Part shown: in pieces, positions 34,720 through 43,667 of the stretch
Position numbering within the stretch: the stretch's first letter is position 1
Layout: every line of letters begins with the position of its first letter
The notes under the pieces: model-generated
What the model was told of the DNA's origin: nothing
Databases searched by the model: none
The model's input: the letters and a program-made list of their open reading frames with translations, nothing else
Assembly: GCA_030066985.1 (NCBI GenBank)
Contig: JASJAN010000058.1
Location: forward strand, 1-55,475
Direction of reading: 5' to 3'
DNA from: Desulfobacterales bacterium
GTDB lineage: Bacteria; Desulfobacterota; Desulfobacteria; Desulfobacterales; JAHEIW01
Length of the DNA stretch: 55,475 nucleotides
Translations under genes and position numbers: made by a program

Positions 34720-37125
34720 TCAAAAGGACTCCCAGTTTCTTTTGGCCGTTTTTGTATACGGATGCCCCGGACCGAACTTGTCCAGAAAATTCCTGTAAGC
34801 TTGCCCGGCTAAATCCTTTGCCTCTTCTATCTCTCCCAGCACTTTAAGCACCTCACTAAGGTTTGACTGACTTAAGGCAATTTTAGGGTGCCCGGACGCA
34901 TAGTTTTTTTCATCCGCTTCCAGGGCCTTGCGCAAAAGATCCAGTGCTTCTTCAAGCTCTCCCAGATCATGGAGCACTGCCGCCAGGTTCGATTGACTGA
35001 TGGCAATTTTAGGGTGCCCGGGCGCCAGGTTTTTTTCAGCAGCTTCCAGCGCCATACGCAGAAGATCCCGTGCTTCTTCAAGCTCTCCCAGATCATGAAG
35101 CACGGCCGCCAAATTCGATTGCCTTGTGATAATATTCGAATGGCCGGGCTCAAAAAATTTTTCATCCGCCTCCAGGGCTTTGCGCAAAAGATCCCGTGCT
35201 TCTTCAAGCTCTCCCAGATCCTGGAGCACCAAAGCCAGCACCGATTGCCTGATGGCAAGTATCGGGTGCCCGTGCTCAAAGCATTGTTTATCTGCTTCCA
35301 GGGCAGTGCGTAAAAGATCACGAGCGTTTTTAAGCTCGCCTAAATCTCTGAGCACCGCCGCCAGGTTCGATTGACTGGTAGCGGTTTTCGGGTGACCGGG
35401 CTTAAGATATTTCTTGGAGATGTTAACTGCCTTGCGGCCATGTTTTTCAGCTACTCTGAATCTTCCCCGTTTCCAAAATTCCACGCAAAGGCAGTTTGTA
35501 AGATCTATGGCTTGCTCTGCCTGTTTGGCTTCAGAGCAGGTCAACAGCTCTGCATGCGGTAAGATCTTTTCCAGCCGCTCATAGGAGAGAATGTCGCATT
35601 CCTCGTTGACCCGTTCCATCTCTTCGGCCACCGCTTTGCAAACACTCACACAGAGGTTGGCGGGGGCATCGGTTGTCTCTCGTACGAAAGCTGATATGAT
35701 TCTGTGCGCCCAAGGATCGTTGTCCTTATCCAGTTTTACCAGCGAAAGCTTATTTTCCAGTACATCGATGGCCTCATCAAGCGGATCTTGGTCGGCACTG
35801 TCGGCAGGTATGGCCAGAATTTTACCTAGCAATCTTCTGGGAGCAGGCACGGAAGCAAGAAACGATAGCGACTGGAGCACTTCTTTTGCAGTTGACGGGG
35901 CAAAATCCCAGCTGACCTTGAACATGGCAGCAATTTGTTTGCTGCAGCCCATTGGAAGCTGATCGGCATATTTATCGGCAAAATTGCGCACGGTCGTGGT
36001 TTCTTCGGCCTTCTTTATCTTCTGCAAAAGATCTTCGATGGTCAGGGCAGCCTCTTGGTTTAAAACGTCTCTGGCGAGCTCAAGCGCCAAAGGCAGCCCT
36101 CCCAAAGCATCCATATGCTGGTATGCCTCGTGGTCAAAATCTTTTTCTCCTGAATTGAGCAGTTCAAGCGCTTCCGCCTCTGTCATAAAATCCAGCGAAA
36201 TTCGCGAGTATGCGAGATCGCGCCGCCGGGTGGTGGCTAGCACGTGGATCGCGCCAACGGGAGGCAGCCAGGTTTGAAGTATTTCACCTGCAGGGAAATT
36301 ATCAAGCACGATCAGCACAGGCCCCAAACCACTCATTTTGCGCCACATCTGTGCCAATTGGCGGTCTTCCCGGAGGGTGCCATCGACCTCGATTTTGGCG
36401 CTTTGCGTCACCTGGAGAATGAGCTCAGACAACCCCTGCTCGGCGTCTATCCAAAAAACGCCGCCCGGATAATCGGCACCAAAGCGGTGTGTGTATTCAA
36501 TGGCCAGCTGGGTTTTACCGATTCCGCCAGCGCCCATGACAATCCCCACCCCCTCGACCAAAGCGGTCTTGTGGTGCTGCAAAATATCATGCACATTCCA
36601 AAGAGCGCTTATCCTGCCCGCAAAGTTATTGCCAAGGGATCGGTAAGGCATCCTGTGCCGTTTTGGAAGTTTGCGCACGGGAGGAAGGCTGTCGAGATCA
36701 ACGGTCTGGTCTTTTTTTGTAACGGTGCCGCCAAGGGCGCGGCAAATTCCGGGATAGGCCTCTTTAAATTTTTCGTCTGTCGAGATATCTATGTGCTGGC
36801 AATTTCTAAGAAAGCGGGTTAAATCTTCTTCGCATGGCTCCAGAAGCAGCAGCTGCAGCTTCTGGCTGAAGTGCGCCGCATTGCCCACCATTTCCATCGT
36901 GAACTCGATTCTGGGCCATTCGGTGTAACAGAAATCGGGTGACAAAACCAGAACCACCACCTCGCATTCCGCAAGACCCGTTTCAAGATCGACTATCCGC
37001 TCGGTACCCCAGGCAATAGATTCTTTATCAAAAAAACAATCCACACCCTCCCCGGCAAGCTTGCGGTAGAGCTTTTTGACGAAATCTTCATTTATCCGAC
37101 TGTAGCTGATAAAAGCTTTACGCAT
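34720..37125 (-). CDS. TIR / NB-ARC / TPR protein (STAND-type, candidate defence sensor)
   Basis: The 801-residue protein has three parts. Residues 1-135 are a TIR domain (KAFISYSRINEDFVKKLY; SPDFCYTEWPRIEF where E74 is at the place of the NAD-cleaving glutamate). Residues about 165-480 are an NB-ARC/AP-ATPase with Walker A GAGGIGKT at 198-205, Walker B VLIVLDNF at 270-277 and GGLPLALELA. Residues 545-801 are TPR repeats of 42 residues, five clear ones (578-787) of the kinesin light chain type. Such proteins oligomerise on ligand binding by the repeats and degrade NAD in antiphage immunity. No effector partner is next to it. GGAG is upstream of the ATG. Confidence 0.88.
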   Translation of the reverse strand: MRKAFISYSRINEDFVKKLYRKLAGEGVDCFFDKESIAWGTERIVDLETGLAECEVVVLVLSPDFCYTEWPRIEFTMEMVGNAAHFSQKLQLLLLEPCEEDLTRFLRNCQHIDISTDEKFKEAYPGICRALGGTVTKKDQTVDLDSLPPVRKLPKRHRMPYRSLGNNFAGRISALWNVHDILQHHKTALVEGVGIVMGAGGIGKTQLAIEYTHRFGADYPGGVFWIDAEQGLSELILQVTQSAKIEVDGTLREDRQLAQMWRKMSGLGPVLIVLDNFPAGEILQTWLPPVGAIHVLATTRRRDLAYSRISLDFMTEAEALELLNSGEKDFDHEAYQHMDALGGLPLALELARDVLNQEAALTIEDLLQKIKKAEETTTVRNFADKYADQLPMGCSKQIAAMFKVSWDFAPSTAKEVLQSLSFLASVPAPRRLLGKILAIPADSADQDPLDEAIDVLENKLSLVKLDKDNDPWAHRIISAFVRETTDAPANLCVSVCKAVAEEMERVNEECDILSYERLEKILPHAELLTCSEAKQAEQAIDLTNCLCVEFWKRGRFRVAEKHGRKAVNISKKYLKPGHPKTATSQSNLAAVLRDLGELKNARDLLRTALEADKQCFEHGHPILAIRQSVLALVLQDLGELEEARDLLRKALEADEKFFEPGHSNIITRQSNLAAVLHDLGELEEARDLLRMALEAAEKNLAPGHPKIAISQSNLAAVLHDLGELEEALDLLRKALEADEKNYASGHPKIALSQSNLSEVLKVLGEIEEAKDLAGQAYRNFLDKFGPGHPYTKTAKRNWESF
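34765..35394 (-). repeat. Five 126-base coding repeats (TPR units)
   Basis: Five consecutive 42-codon units each starting HPK/HPI/HSN and containing LGELEEARDLLRKALEA are conserved also at base level, most strongly units three and four. They form the sensor end of the TIR protein. Such homogenised repeats can change copy number by recombination. Confidence 0.8.
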
Positions 37126-37303
37126 ATCTTCATCTCCGACAATATTTATTTATCAAACGAATTTGGAGAGAAAATAGCTGACAAGACCATTAAATGCTTG
37201 ACTGTCAACGACAATGTTTTGACTTAAAGCGCCAAAATTGATAGATCGGCAAGACCAGACCGCTTTTACACACAGAGGATTTGCCCACAGGAGGGATGGC
37301 CAC

Positions 37304-38302
37304 ATGATTTACCCCGCAAATAAGGCCAGTATAATGCACGTTTTGTGGAATATACTGGAAGCCTATAAAATCGATCCTAAACCGCTGTTTCAGGAAGCGG
37401 CCTTAAACCCTGCGCTGATGCGAAAACCCGGGGGGAAATACAAAATAGACAATATCGATAAAGTATGGCGTAAGGCGTCTGAGGTTATTGACGATCCGTG
37501 TTTTGGCCTCAAAGCCGCTGAGGTATGGCATCCTTCTAATTTCGACGCCCTGGGGTATGCCATGCTGGCCAGCAACACTTTAAGGACATCACTTGATCGG
37601 ATGGTTCGTTATATCGGTTTTATCTCGGATGAAGATTTCGTGGTGTTAGATGAGACTGAAGAAGGACTCAGGCTCACTTTGGTCATGGGCCATACAAATA
37701 TTGAGAAGCCTGAGCAAAATGACGCTGCGCTGGCGGTTACATTGAGCATGTGCCGGATGAACTATATCGAAGATCTGGCACCGGTGTCGGTGACCCTGGT
37801 ACATCCCAAGCCTTCCTGTTCGGCCAGGTACTTTGAATATTTCCGCTCGCCGGTTTTATTTGAAGGGCCCGCTTACAGCTTAACATTACCTATGGAAGCG
37901 GTTGATAAAATTCTGCCGGGTTCAAACCCGCAACTTGCCGAGCTCAATGATCAGGTCATGATCGAGTACCTTGCAAAGCTGGATCAAGATGAAATTGCCC
38001 ATAAGGTCAAAGCAATGATCATCGACCAGCTTCCTTCGGGGGGCGTCACCAATGAAACTGTGGCCCGGGCATTGAATATGAGTTCCCGCAGTTTGCAGCG
38101 CGAACTTCAAAGTGCCGGCACGACTTTTAATACGCTTTTGAATGAGATACGTCAGGATCTGGCGCAAAAATATTTAAGAGAAAAAGATTCCAGCATGACT
38201 GAAATTGCCTTTTTGCTGGGCTTTTCAGAATCCAGCGCCTTTTCCAGGGCGTTCAAGCGCTGGATGGGGGTATCTCCGTACAAATATCGCAAGGCTTCGT
38301 GA
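37304..38302 (+). CDS. AraC family transcriptional regulator
   Basis: The 332-residue protein has an N-terminal arabinose-binding-like domain of the OruR/ArgR type (LEAYKIDPKPLFQEAALNP, VWHPSNFDALGYAML) and a C-terminal double helix-turn-helix (SSRSLQRELQSAGTTFNTLL and MTEIAFLLGFSESSAFSRAFKRWMG). The start at 37304 has GGAGGG eight bases before; a longer frame of 22 codons lacks such a site. It is divergent from the TIR gene and may control either neighbour or a distant target. Ligand is unknown. Confidence 0.88.
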   Translation: MIYPANKASIMHVLWNILEAYKIDPKPLFQEAALNPALMRKPGGKYKIDNIDKVWRKASEVIDDPCFGLKAAEVWHPSNFDALGYAMLASNTLRTSLDRMVRYIGFISDEDFVVLDETEEGLRLTLVMGHTNIEKPEQNDAALAVTLSMCRMNYIEDLAPVSVTLVHPKPSCSARYFEYFRSPVLFEGPAYSLTLPMEAVDKILPGSNPQLAELNDQVMIEYLAKLDQDEIAHKVKAMIIDQLPSGGVTNETVARALNMSSRSLQRELQSAGTTFNTLLNEIRQDLAQKYLREKDSSMTEIAFLLGFSESSAFSRAFKRWMGVSPYKYRKAS

Positions 38303-38477
38303 CTTCTAACTAAACTAAAAACTAAATGGGGTCGGGCCACGGTAAGTAATTAATAATTTTATAAAAGAGCTAAAAATAAGACCCAAAATGGCTTGGTTTT
38401 AATAATTTTTTAATATAAAATCAAATACTTATCATGTTCCTACCCCATCATACATCATTCTCATTATATTGGTGAAT

Positions 38478-38858
38478 TTAAAGCGGCTGGCACAGCTCGA
38501 TGGTAATGTCCTCAGGACCCTTGAAGAAGGCGATTTTCATATTGGGTATTTCTTTGGGCGGCATAAAAAAGGAATAGCCCTTCGCTGTGAGGTCTTCAAA
38601 GGCCTTTTGGACATCTTCCACCTCAAGACCGATATGGTCAAAGCCATATGCCGATTGAGAAGCGTCTCCCGCCATTTGTTCGTCTTCTCTGGCCACGCGG
38701 AGGTTAATGGTGGCGCCGTCAAGCTCAAGTGATGCCCCGTCGGCGGTGCCGAATTTTCGGCGATCGATCAACCGGGCCGCCAGGACTTCCGTGAAAAAGG
38801 CAATCATTCCTTCAAGATCCTTGCAGATGATATGAACATGATGAAAGCGATAAGACAT
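38478..38858 (-). CDS. VOC superfamily protein (glyoxalase/methylmalonyl-CoA epimerase-like)
   Basis: The 126-residue protein starts FHHVHIICKDLEGMIAFFTE and ends MKIAFFKGPEDITIELCQPL, a paired beta-alpha-beta-beta-beta layout with the metal-binding His near the start and Glu at the end of the second unit. This fits epimerases, lyases and dioxygenases of the VOC fold. Length equals that of a single VOC protein. Start at 38858 follows GGGGG. The substrate is unclear. Confidence 0.85.
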   Translation of the reverse strand: MSYRFHHVHIICKDLEGMIAFFTEVLAARLIDRRKFGTADGASLELDGATINLRVAREDEQMAGDASQSAYGFDHIGLEVEDVQKAFEDLTAKGYSFFMPPKEIPNMKIAFFKGPEDITIELCQPL

Positions 38859-38997
38859 AAGCAACCCCCCAAATTGTAATCGACCACAAGTTAAAAAATA
38901 AAGAAACGGGAATATTCGTTGCAGCAGGGCTTCTTTTTATATAATTTCTATCGGGACGGCAAGCAACCCCTAAAGAAACTGAATTAAACCATACAAG

Positions 38998-40368
38998 ATG
39001 CAGCCGAATAGCCGCAAAGATCCTCTAAAAATACTATCGTACGGACATCGCAGAATTTTCGGTTTCCTGATGGCGCTCATTTTTTTGCTGGTGATCGCAG
39101 GGGCGGCTTCCATTCCCTTCTTTTTTGAATCCTCATCGATTCTTTACAAATTCGGTGTTGACCGCGTTCTGTTGCTCACGGGGCAAGTGCTGGGGCTGGT
39201 TGCGGGCTGTCTGCTGCTGATCCAGGTGATCCTGGCCGCACGCTTAAAATTTTTGGACCGGGTTTTGGGTCTCGACCGCTTGTTTCGATATCATCGCTTG
39301 AGCGGAATCATCATTGCCGTTATGGTGATCATCCACCCGATAACGATATTTATTGCCGATGACCGCATTTCCATCCCCCTGCAATGGCGCTACTGGCCGG
39401 AGTTTGTGGGCCTGTTTCTGATGCTGCTGATCATAATCATGGTAGTGACCAGTGTTTGGCGAATTGGGCTGGGGCTTGCTTTTCACCGCTGGTGGCCGAT
39501 TCACCGCTGGGCGGCGATCATCGCTGTGATTGCATTCGGGGTGCATGTGCTGTCGGTCAACGATACCTTCAAGCAAAGGCTGCCGCAGATGCTGGCGATT
39601 GCAGCCCTTATTTTGTGCGGGCTGATCTTTTTGTGGATCCGAACCCGTACCCTCAGAAACCGGCGCAAACCGCTGCAGGTAGCAGCTGTTGAAGACGCTG
39701 CTGCGGATGCGCTGCGTCTGAAGCTGGTTGCAGATGACCCGCACCTGCCGGCTCATCTGCCCGGACAGTTTGGTTTCATCACCCTTTCATCCGCTGCAGT
39801 TTCAAGCGAGGCGCACCCCTTTACCATCGTTTCCAGCCCAACCAAAGCCGATGGCCTTGAATTCATTGTGCGCACCAGCGGAGATTGGACCGCTCAATTA
39901 AAACACTTACAGCCCCAGGACCGGGTTTACCTCGACGGCCCCTACGGGCTGTTCAGTCATCTGCGGGTTGCCGACTCAACAGAACTCATTATGATTGCCG
40001 GCGGCATCGGCATCACTCCGATGCTCAGCATGTTGCGCTATATGGCCGACCACAATGACCCGCGCACGATAACGCTGATCTGGAGCAATCAAAGCCCGGA
40101 GCATATCGTTTTGCCGCATACGTTTGAAAAGCTGGCAGCACGATTGAACGGGCTGCGTATCGTGCATGTGATGACCCGGGTTGCTGAATTTGAAGGTGAA
40201 CAAGGGCGTCTGGATCGGCCCATGCTCAAAAGGTTCCTTTCCGATTGCAGCCGCAACGCAGCCGTATTCGTTTGCGGCCCCGATCAAATGATGAAAGCCG
40301 TGCGCTCTTTTCTGGTGTCGCTGGGATTTGAGCGGCGCGTCGTTTTCATGGAAAGCTTCAGTCTTTAA
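38998..40368 (+). CDS. Ferric reductase-like transmembrane protein with FAD/NAD-binding domain
   Basis: The 456-residue protein has six hydrophobic segments in residues 20-215, with pairs of histidines (RYHRLSGIIIAVMVIIHPI and HRWWPIHRWAAIIAVIAFGVH) that could hold two hemes, as in NOX/ferric reductases. The soluble half has HPFTIVSSPT (FAD) and IMIAGGIGITPMLSMLR plus VFVCGPDQMMKAV (NAD). It may pass electrons from NAD(P)H across the inner membrane. YceI follows on the same strand by 140 bases. Confidence 0.88.
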   Translation: MQPNSRKDPLKILSYGHRRIFGFLMALIFLLVIAGAASIPFFFESSSILYKFGVDRVLLLTGQVLGLVAGCLLLIQVILAARLKFLDRVLGLDRLFRYHRLSGIIIAVMVIIHPITIFIADDRISIPLQWRYWPEFVGLFLMLLIIIMVVTSVWRIGLGLAFHRWWPIHRWAAIIAVIAFGVHVLSVNDTFKQRLPQMLAIAALILCGLIFLWIRTRTLRNRRKPLQVAAVEDAAADALRLKLVADDPHLPAHLPGQFGFITLSSAAVSSEAHPFTIVSSPTKADGLEFIVRTSGDWTAQLKHLQPQDRVYLDGPYGLFSHLRVADSTELIMIAGGIGITPMLSMLRYMADHNDPRTITLIWSNQSPEHIVLPHTFEKLAARLNGLRIVHVMTRVAEFEGEQGRLDRPMLKRFLSDCSRNAAVFVCGPDQMMKAVRSFLVSLGFERRVVFMESFSL

Positions 40369-40507
40369 GTCCCCATCGTTGACACCGCCACCGCGATCCT
40401 TATCATTTTTTTATTAATGCCAGATAAACCTGGGTTTCAACATAAGGAACAGCAACCGATCCAACCGGTATGAAGACCGAAGCGACGCCTGAAAAGAGGA
40501 GAAAAAC

Positions 40508-41098
40508 ATGAAACCGATGCTTTATGCGATTATTACGGTCATGGCCATTTCATTTACTGTCAGTGATGCAGCGGCTGAACTTCAAAAATGGGACATCGAT
40601 AAAGGCCATTCAAACGTCTATTTTGATGTCCGCCACACCTATGCAATGGTCAGGGGGAAATTTGAGGATTACTCCGGATCGGTGCAGTTTGATGCCGACA
40701 ACATGGAAATGGGCAACATCAGCCTTGAGGTGCGCACCAAAAGCGTCAACACCGGGATTGCCAATCGGGACAATCATCTGCGCGCCGATGAGTTTTTTGG
40801 CGTCAAAAAATACCCGACCATGACCTTTGTGTCCAGCGGGGTCAAACAGAAGGAGGGCAACCAGTACCTTGTAGAGGGGGATCTGACCATTAAGGGCAAA
40901 ACCCGGAAAGTCGCGATGCCGTTTACGTTTTTTGGCTCGCGGGAAAACCCCTTAAAAAAGGGGCAGCAGGTTGCCGGATTTGAAGCCCGCTTTTCCATCA
41001 ACCGGCTGGATTACGGGGTGGGACCGGGCAAATACGTTGAGATGGGCACCATCGGCAATCAGGTTGATATTCTGGTTACCCTGGAGGTGGTCAGATAA
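40508..41098 (+). CDS. YceI family periplasmic protein
   Basis: The 196-residue protein has a signal peptide (about residues 1-22) and the YceI lipocalin-like barrel: WDIDKGHSNVYFDVRHTYAM, then LEVRTKSVNTGIANRDNHLRADEFF, PTMTFVSSGVKQ, LTIKGKTRKVAMPFTFFG and RLDYGVGPGKYVEMG. YceI proteins bind polyisoprenoid or amphiphilic lipids in the periplasm. The preceding ferric reductase-like gene resembles a b-type cytochrome partner seen with some yceI genes. Strong GAGGAG upstream. Confidence 0.93.
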   Translation: MKPMLYAIITVMAISFTVSDAAAELQKWDIDKGHSNVYFDVRHTYAMVRGKFEDYSGSVQFDADNMEMGNISLEVRTKSVNTGIANRDNHLRADEFFGVKKYPTMTFVSSGVKQKEGNQYLVEGDLTIKGKTRKVAMPFTFFGSRENPLKKGQQVAGFEARFSINRLDYGVGPGKYVEMGTIGNQVDILVTLEVVR

Positions 41099-41126
41099 CC
41101 GCATATCACCCCACATAAGATCGCTG

Positions 41127-41228
41127 TTAAAATTTAAAAAATTGCATCTTATCAAGTTCAAGTGCCACCCAGGTCAACATCGCAGACCAGGCAACGAATA
41201 TCATGAAACGATAAAGTTTTATGACCAT
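41127..41228 (-). CDS. Possible 33-residue single-span membrane protein
   Basis: The ORF starts ATG at 41228 after GGGGGGATGGG, encodes one hydrophobic stretch (YRFMIFVAWSAMLTWVAL) and ends with a charged tail EL DKMQFFKF. It lies 61 bases downstream of the glycosyltransferase on the same strand. Real translation is uncertain because the ORF is short and no relative is recognised. Confidence 0.35.
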   Translation of the reverse strand: MVIKLYRFMIFVAWSAMLTWVALELDKMQFFKF

Positions 41229-41288
41229 ATCCCATCCCCCCTTGCATGGAGAGCGCTGTACTGCGTACTGGCACTCAGTACGCTGGTG

Positions 41289-42644
41289 TTAATTTTTCAA
41301 ATAGGCAAATTGAACCACCTGAGGCCAGATCTTGAACTTGTCTGTTTGCGGTCGTTGTGCCGAAACGGCCGCTGCCTGCATCACATGCTGTTGTCCCAAT
41401 GTCTGTTCCATCACCGAAACCAACCGATCTTTGAGAACTCCGTAGGAAAAGTGTTTTCTGGCAACCGCATAATTGTGGGCCACCATTTCTGCTTCTCTGT
41501 GGGGCGATTCCAAAATGTCTCTGACGGCCTGCACGGTTTCTGCGCCTAAGTTCCCGTCCATGGTCAGCAAATCAAATCCTTTGGGCTCAATATCGCTGAC
41601 AAAGGTGGCGTAACGGTTAACCAGCATCGGCTTTTTAAAATAGATGGCTTCTAAAAGGGCATTGCCAAAACCTTCATTCAGGCTGGGAAACGTCACAAAG
41701 TCAGCATGGGCGTAGATGTTCCAGAGGCTATGCCCATTTACGCGCTGTCTGGCATGCTGCCAGGGGCTGGCAATCGGTTTTTGGGCCAGGCGCAGATCGA
41801 CACCGCTGTCGAGGGCATAATGTTTAATGCGAGCCGCATAATCCCAGCCCTCATCTCCGGCTTCGTGGGAGATAAGCAGTTTATACCGCGGACTTTGCAA
41901 ACCCTTGACCAGATCGATGGCATGCTCGATACCCTTGCGCTCAATAATGCGGGTGGGTTGCAAAATTGTTTTCTGATTCGGTTTTAGTCCAAAGGATGCC
42001 AGAAAACTGGTATAACCCCTACGGCGGCTGGGTGGGGGGTTATCAAAATCGAGCACATTGGGAATAATGGCGGCCGCAATGCCGCACCGGCGGGCAAGCG
42101 CCTTTTGTGCAACCGAATTGATGACGACATGCTGGATGCTGGCGTGTTTGGGTGGAAAGCACGCTTGTAGGTATTTGCCGACGGCATTGGTCTGCAAACG
42201 CTTTCGCTCCCAGTAAAAATCATGATGATGAGCAATGGTGGGTACCTGAGATTCGGCTATCAGTTCTGTTAGGGCCAAACCGAGGGGAATGTTCAAGGGA
42301 ATGGCCAGCGCATTTTCAACAATGAGCAGGTCGATATGGAATTGATCGATAAAATCCTGCAGCCGGGTCTTTAAAACCTTTTTCAGGTTTTCTATCGATC
42401 CGGTGACCGATGCTGCTCGATTTGTTTTTCCGAAAACCTGCCGGTTTATCCATAAATTGTAGGGATGCTTAAAATGCGCCTCTGGTGCTAAATAGCTTTT
42501 TTCCGGATCTTTATCCAGCTCGCCGGCAAACCAAAAGCAGTTGAATCCCTCGCTTTCCAGCACATCGCCCCACTTGCCCGCTTCCAGAGAAACCCCGTCT
42601 AAACCCGCAAAACGGGTCGATACAAAACCGATGTTCTTAACCAT
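41289..42644 (-). CDS. Glycosyltransferase family 4-like protein
   Basis: The 451-residue enzyme has a GT-B fold. The N-terminus IGFVSTRFAGLDGVSLEAGKW is the donor-side motif of glycogen synthase-like GT4 enzymes; the C-terminal half has KTILQPTRIIERKGIEHAI, an HADFVTFPSLNEGFGNALLEA acceptor/nucleotide-sugar motif with the conserved EGFG. It would add sugars to lipid or polysaccharide at the inner membrane. Strong GGAGG before ATG. It is a single gene with no sugar cluster in the window. Confidence 0.88.
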   Translation of the reverse strand: MVKNIGFVSTRFAGLDGVSLEAGKWGDVLESEGFNCFWFAGELDKDPEKSYLAPEAHFKHPYNLWINRQVFGKTNRAASVTGSIENLKKVLKTRLQDFIDQFHIDLLIVENALAIPLNIPLGLALTELIAESQVPTIAHHHDFYWERKRLQTNAVGKYLQACFPPKHASIQHVVINSVAQKALARRCGIAAAIIPNVLDFDNPPPSRRRGYTSFLASFGLKPNQKTILQPTRIIERKGIEHAIDLVKGLQSPRYKLLISHEAGDEGWDYAARIKHYALDSGVDLRLAQKPIASPWQHARQRVNGHSLWNIYAHADFVTFPSLNEGFGNALLEAIYFKKPMLVNRYATFVSDIEPKGFDLLTMDGNLGAETVQAVRDILESPHREAEMVAHNYAVARKHFSYGVLKDRLVSVMEQTLGQQHVMQAAAVSAQRPQTDKFKIWPQVVQFAYLKN

Positions 42645-43071
42645 TCCGCATTTCCTCCGACCTTATTTATGAATTTGCCTGTGATACGGGTTAGATGATC
42701 CACAAGAATGTGTTCCTGTGAAACAATTGGCGGGATTGTTTGCATCAATGATGCAATGTGATGATGTAATTCCTCAAAGGAGATGTTGTGGACGCAAAGG
42801 AACACCCGTATCACCCCCCTGGCGCTAATCTTTGCAAAATTCATGCTAAAGTAGTTTGTTTAAGTTAAAAAAATAATATAATGAAAACAATTATTTATAA
42901 TGGCACCAGATGCATAATGATGCGCGCACGGTAAGGTTTTTCCTGAAATTATGTAATTCATTTCCCAACTATGCTGGCCCCAGAGTTTCATATAATCCTT
43001 AAGTTAATGCCTGACATACCGATAACCTTGATTGAGTATGGTCTCACGATGGTGCGACGTACTCACACGAT

Positions 43072-43097
43072 CGGGGTGGTTCTCAGGAGCCACCCCG
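43072..43097. repeat. Hairpin with CGGGGTGG/CCACCCCG arms
   Basis: Perfect 8-base arms with an extended partial stem inside (TTCTC/AGGAG-like). The arm GGGGTGG with a following TTC equals the arm of the hairpin at 43452-43480, 380 bases away, so the two are related. Confidence 0.6.
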
Positions 43098-43110
43098 AAA
43101 CTGTTTTTAG

Positions 43111-43359
43111 ACCTATCTCAAAAATGTATCTAATGCTCAATGGCTGCGTTATCCAGGATAAATGGATTACACGTCTATTTTATGAAAAGTATGGTGTGCA
43201 TTAAACCGATTCGAAATGCTCGAATATTATTCCGCCGGAGGCGGACGCCACTTACGAATCGGTATACGCCTTGCTTTGTTGAACACCTTAATGTGCTTAG
43301 ATCAGATGTGAAATCCCACATTCATGCGGGGGACGTGATCTACTATTTTTGAGATAGGT
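43111..43359. mobile_element. MITE-like element of nested concentric palindromes
   Basis: The outer 15-base inverted repeats (ACCTATCTCAAAAAT at 43111-43125; its complement at 43345-43359) share one centre, near 43235, with a middle pair ACCGATTCG/CGAATCGGT (43205-43213 and 43255-43263) and an inner palindrome TCCGCC-GGA-GGCGGA (43231-43245). No coding capacity is seen, nor a target-site duplication that I can recognise. This could be a non-autonomous transposable element or a structured RNA gene. Confidence 0.5.
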
Positions 43360-43451
43360 TTTGTAAATAAGACAATTTACTCTCCAGCCGATATGGAGTG
43401 GAGATGGGTTCGGCCATGATCACCAACCCAGAAGCTCATGGTATCGGTCCA

Positions 43452-43480
43452 GGGGTGGCTTCCGCGCGGGAAGCCACCCC
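43452..43480. repeat. Hairpin with GGGGTGGCTTCC/GGAAGCCACCCC arms
   Basis: Perfect 12-base arms (43452-43463 and 43469-43480), five-base loop GCGCG. It resembles the hairpin at 43072-43097 and may be a boundary of the same element. Confidence 0.65.
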
Positions 43481-43514
43481 AAAACAAATCTTTGAATCTC
43501 TTTTGAATCATCAT

Positions 43515-43541
43515 GGGCGGTCAACCTTTGAGCGCCCTTTT
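43515..43541 (+). terminator. Terminator-like hairpin in the non-coding stretch
   Basis: GGGCG, one mismatch, TCAA, loop CCT, TTGA, one mismatch, CGCCC followed by TTTT. It would end a plus-strand transcript from the structured region. Confidence 0.4.
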
Positions 43542-43667
43542 GATACAAAATCCCCCCAGCGCCGGCCGCGTGTCGCGGTTTTCAATCGGGCGGTTAAATC
43601 ACCCCTGTGGTTCTTGTGTTAAACATCTGTAAATTTGTAACCTATTAAATTTATATTTATTTTTCTA

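Noticed and set aside
34765-35394. Regular repeats considered as a CRISPR array
   Set aside because: The 126-base units are coding and give TPR helices; there are no unique spacers.
42971-43352. Two short plus-strand frames in the structured non-coding stretch
   Set aside because: They cross the nested palindromes and have no translation signals; the DNA structure is the more likely constraint.
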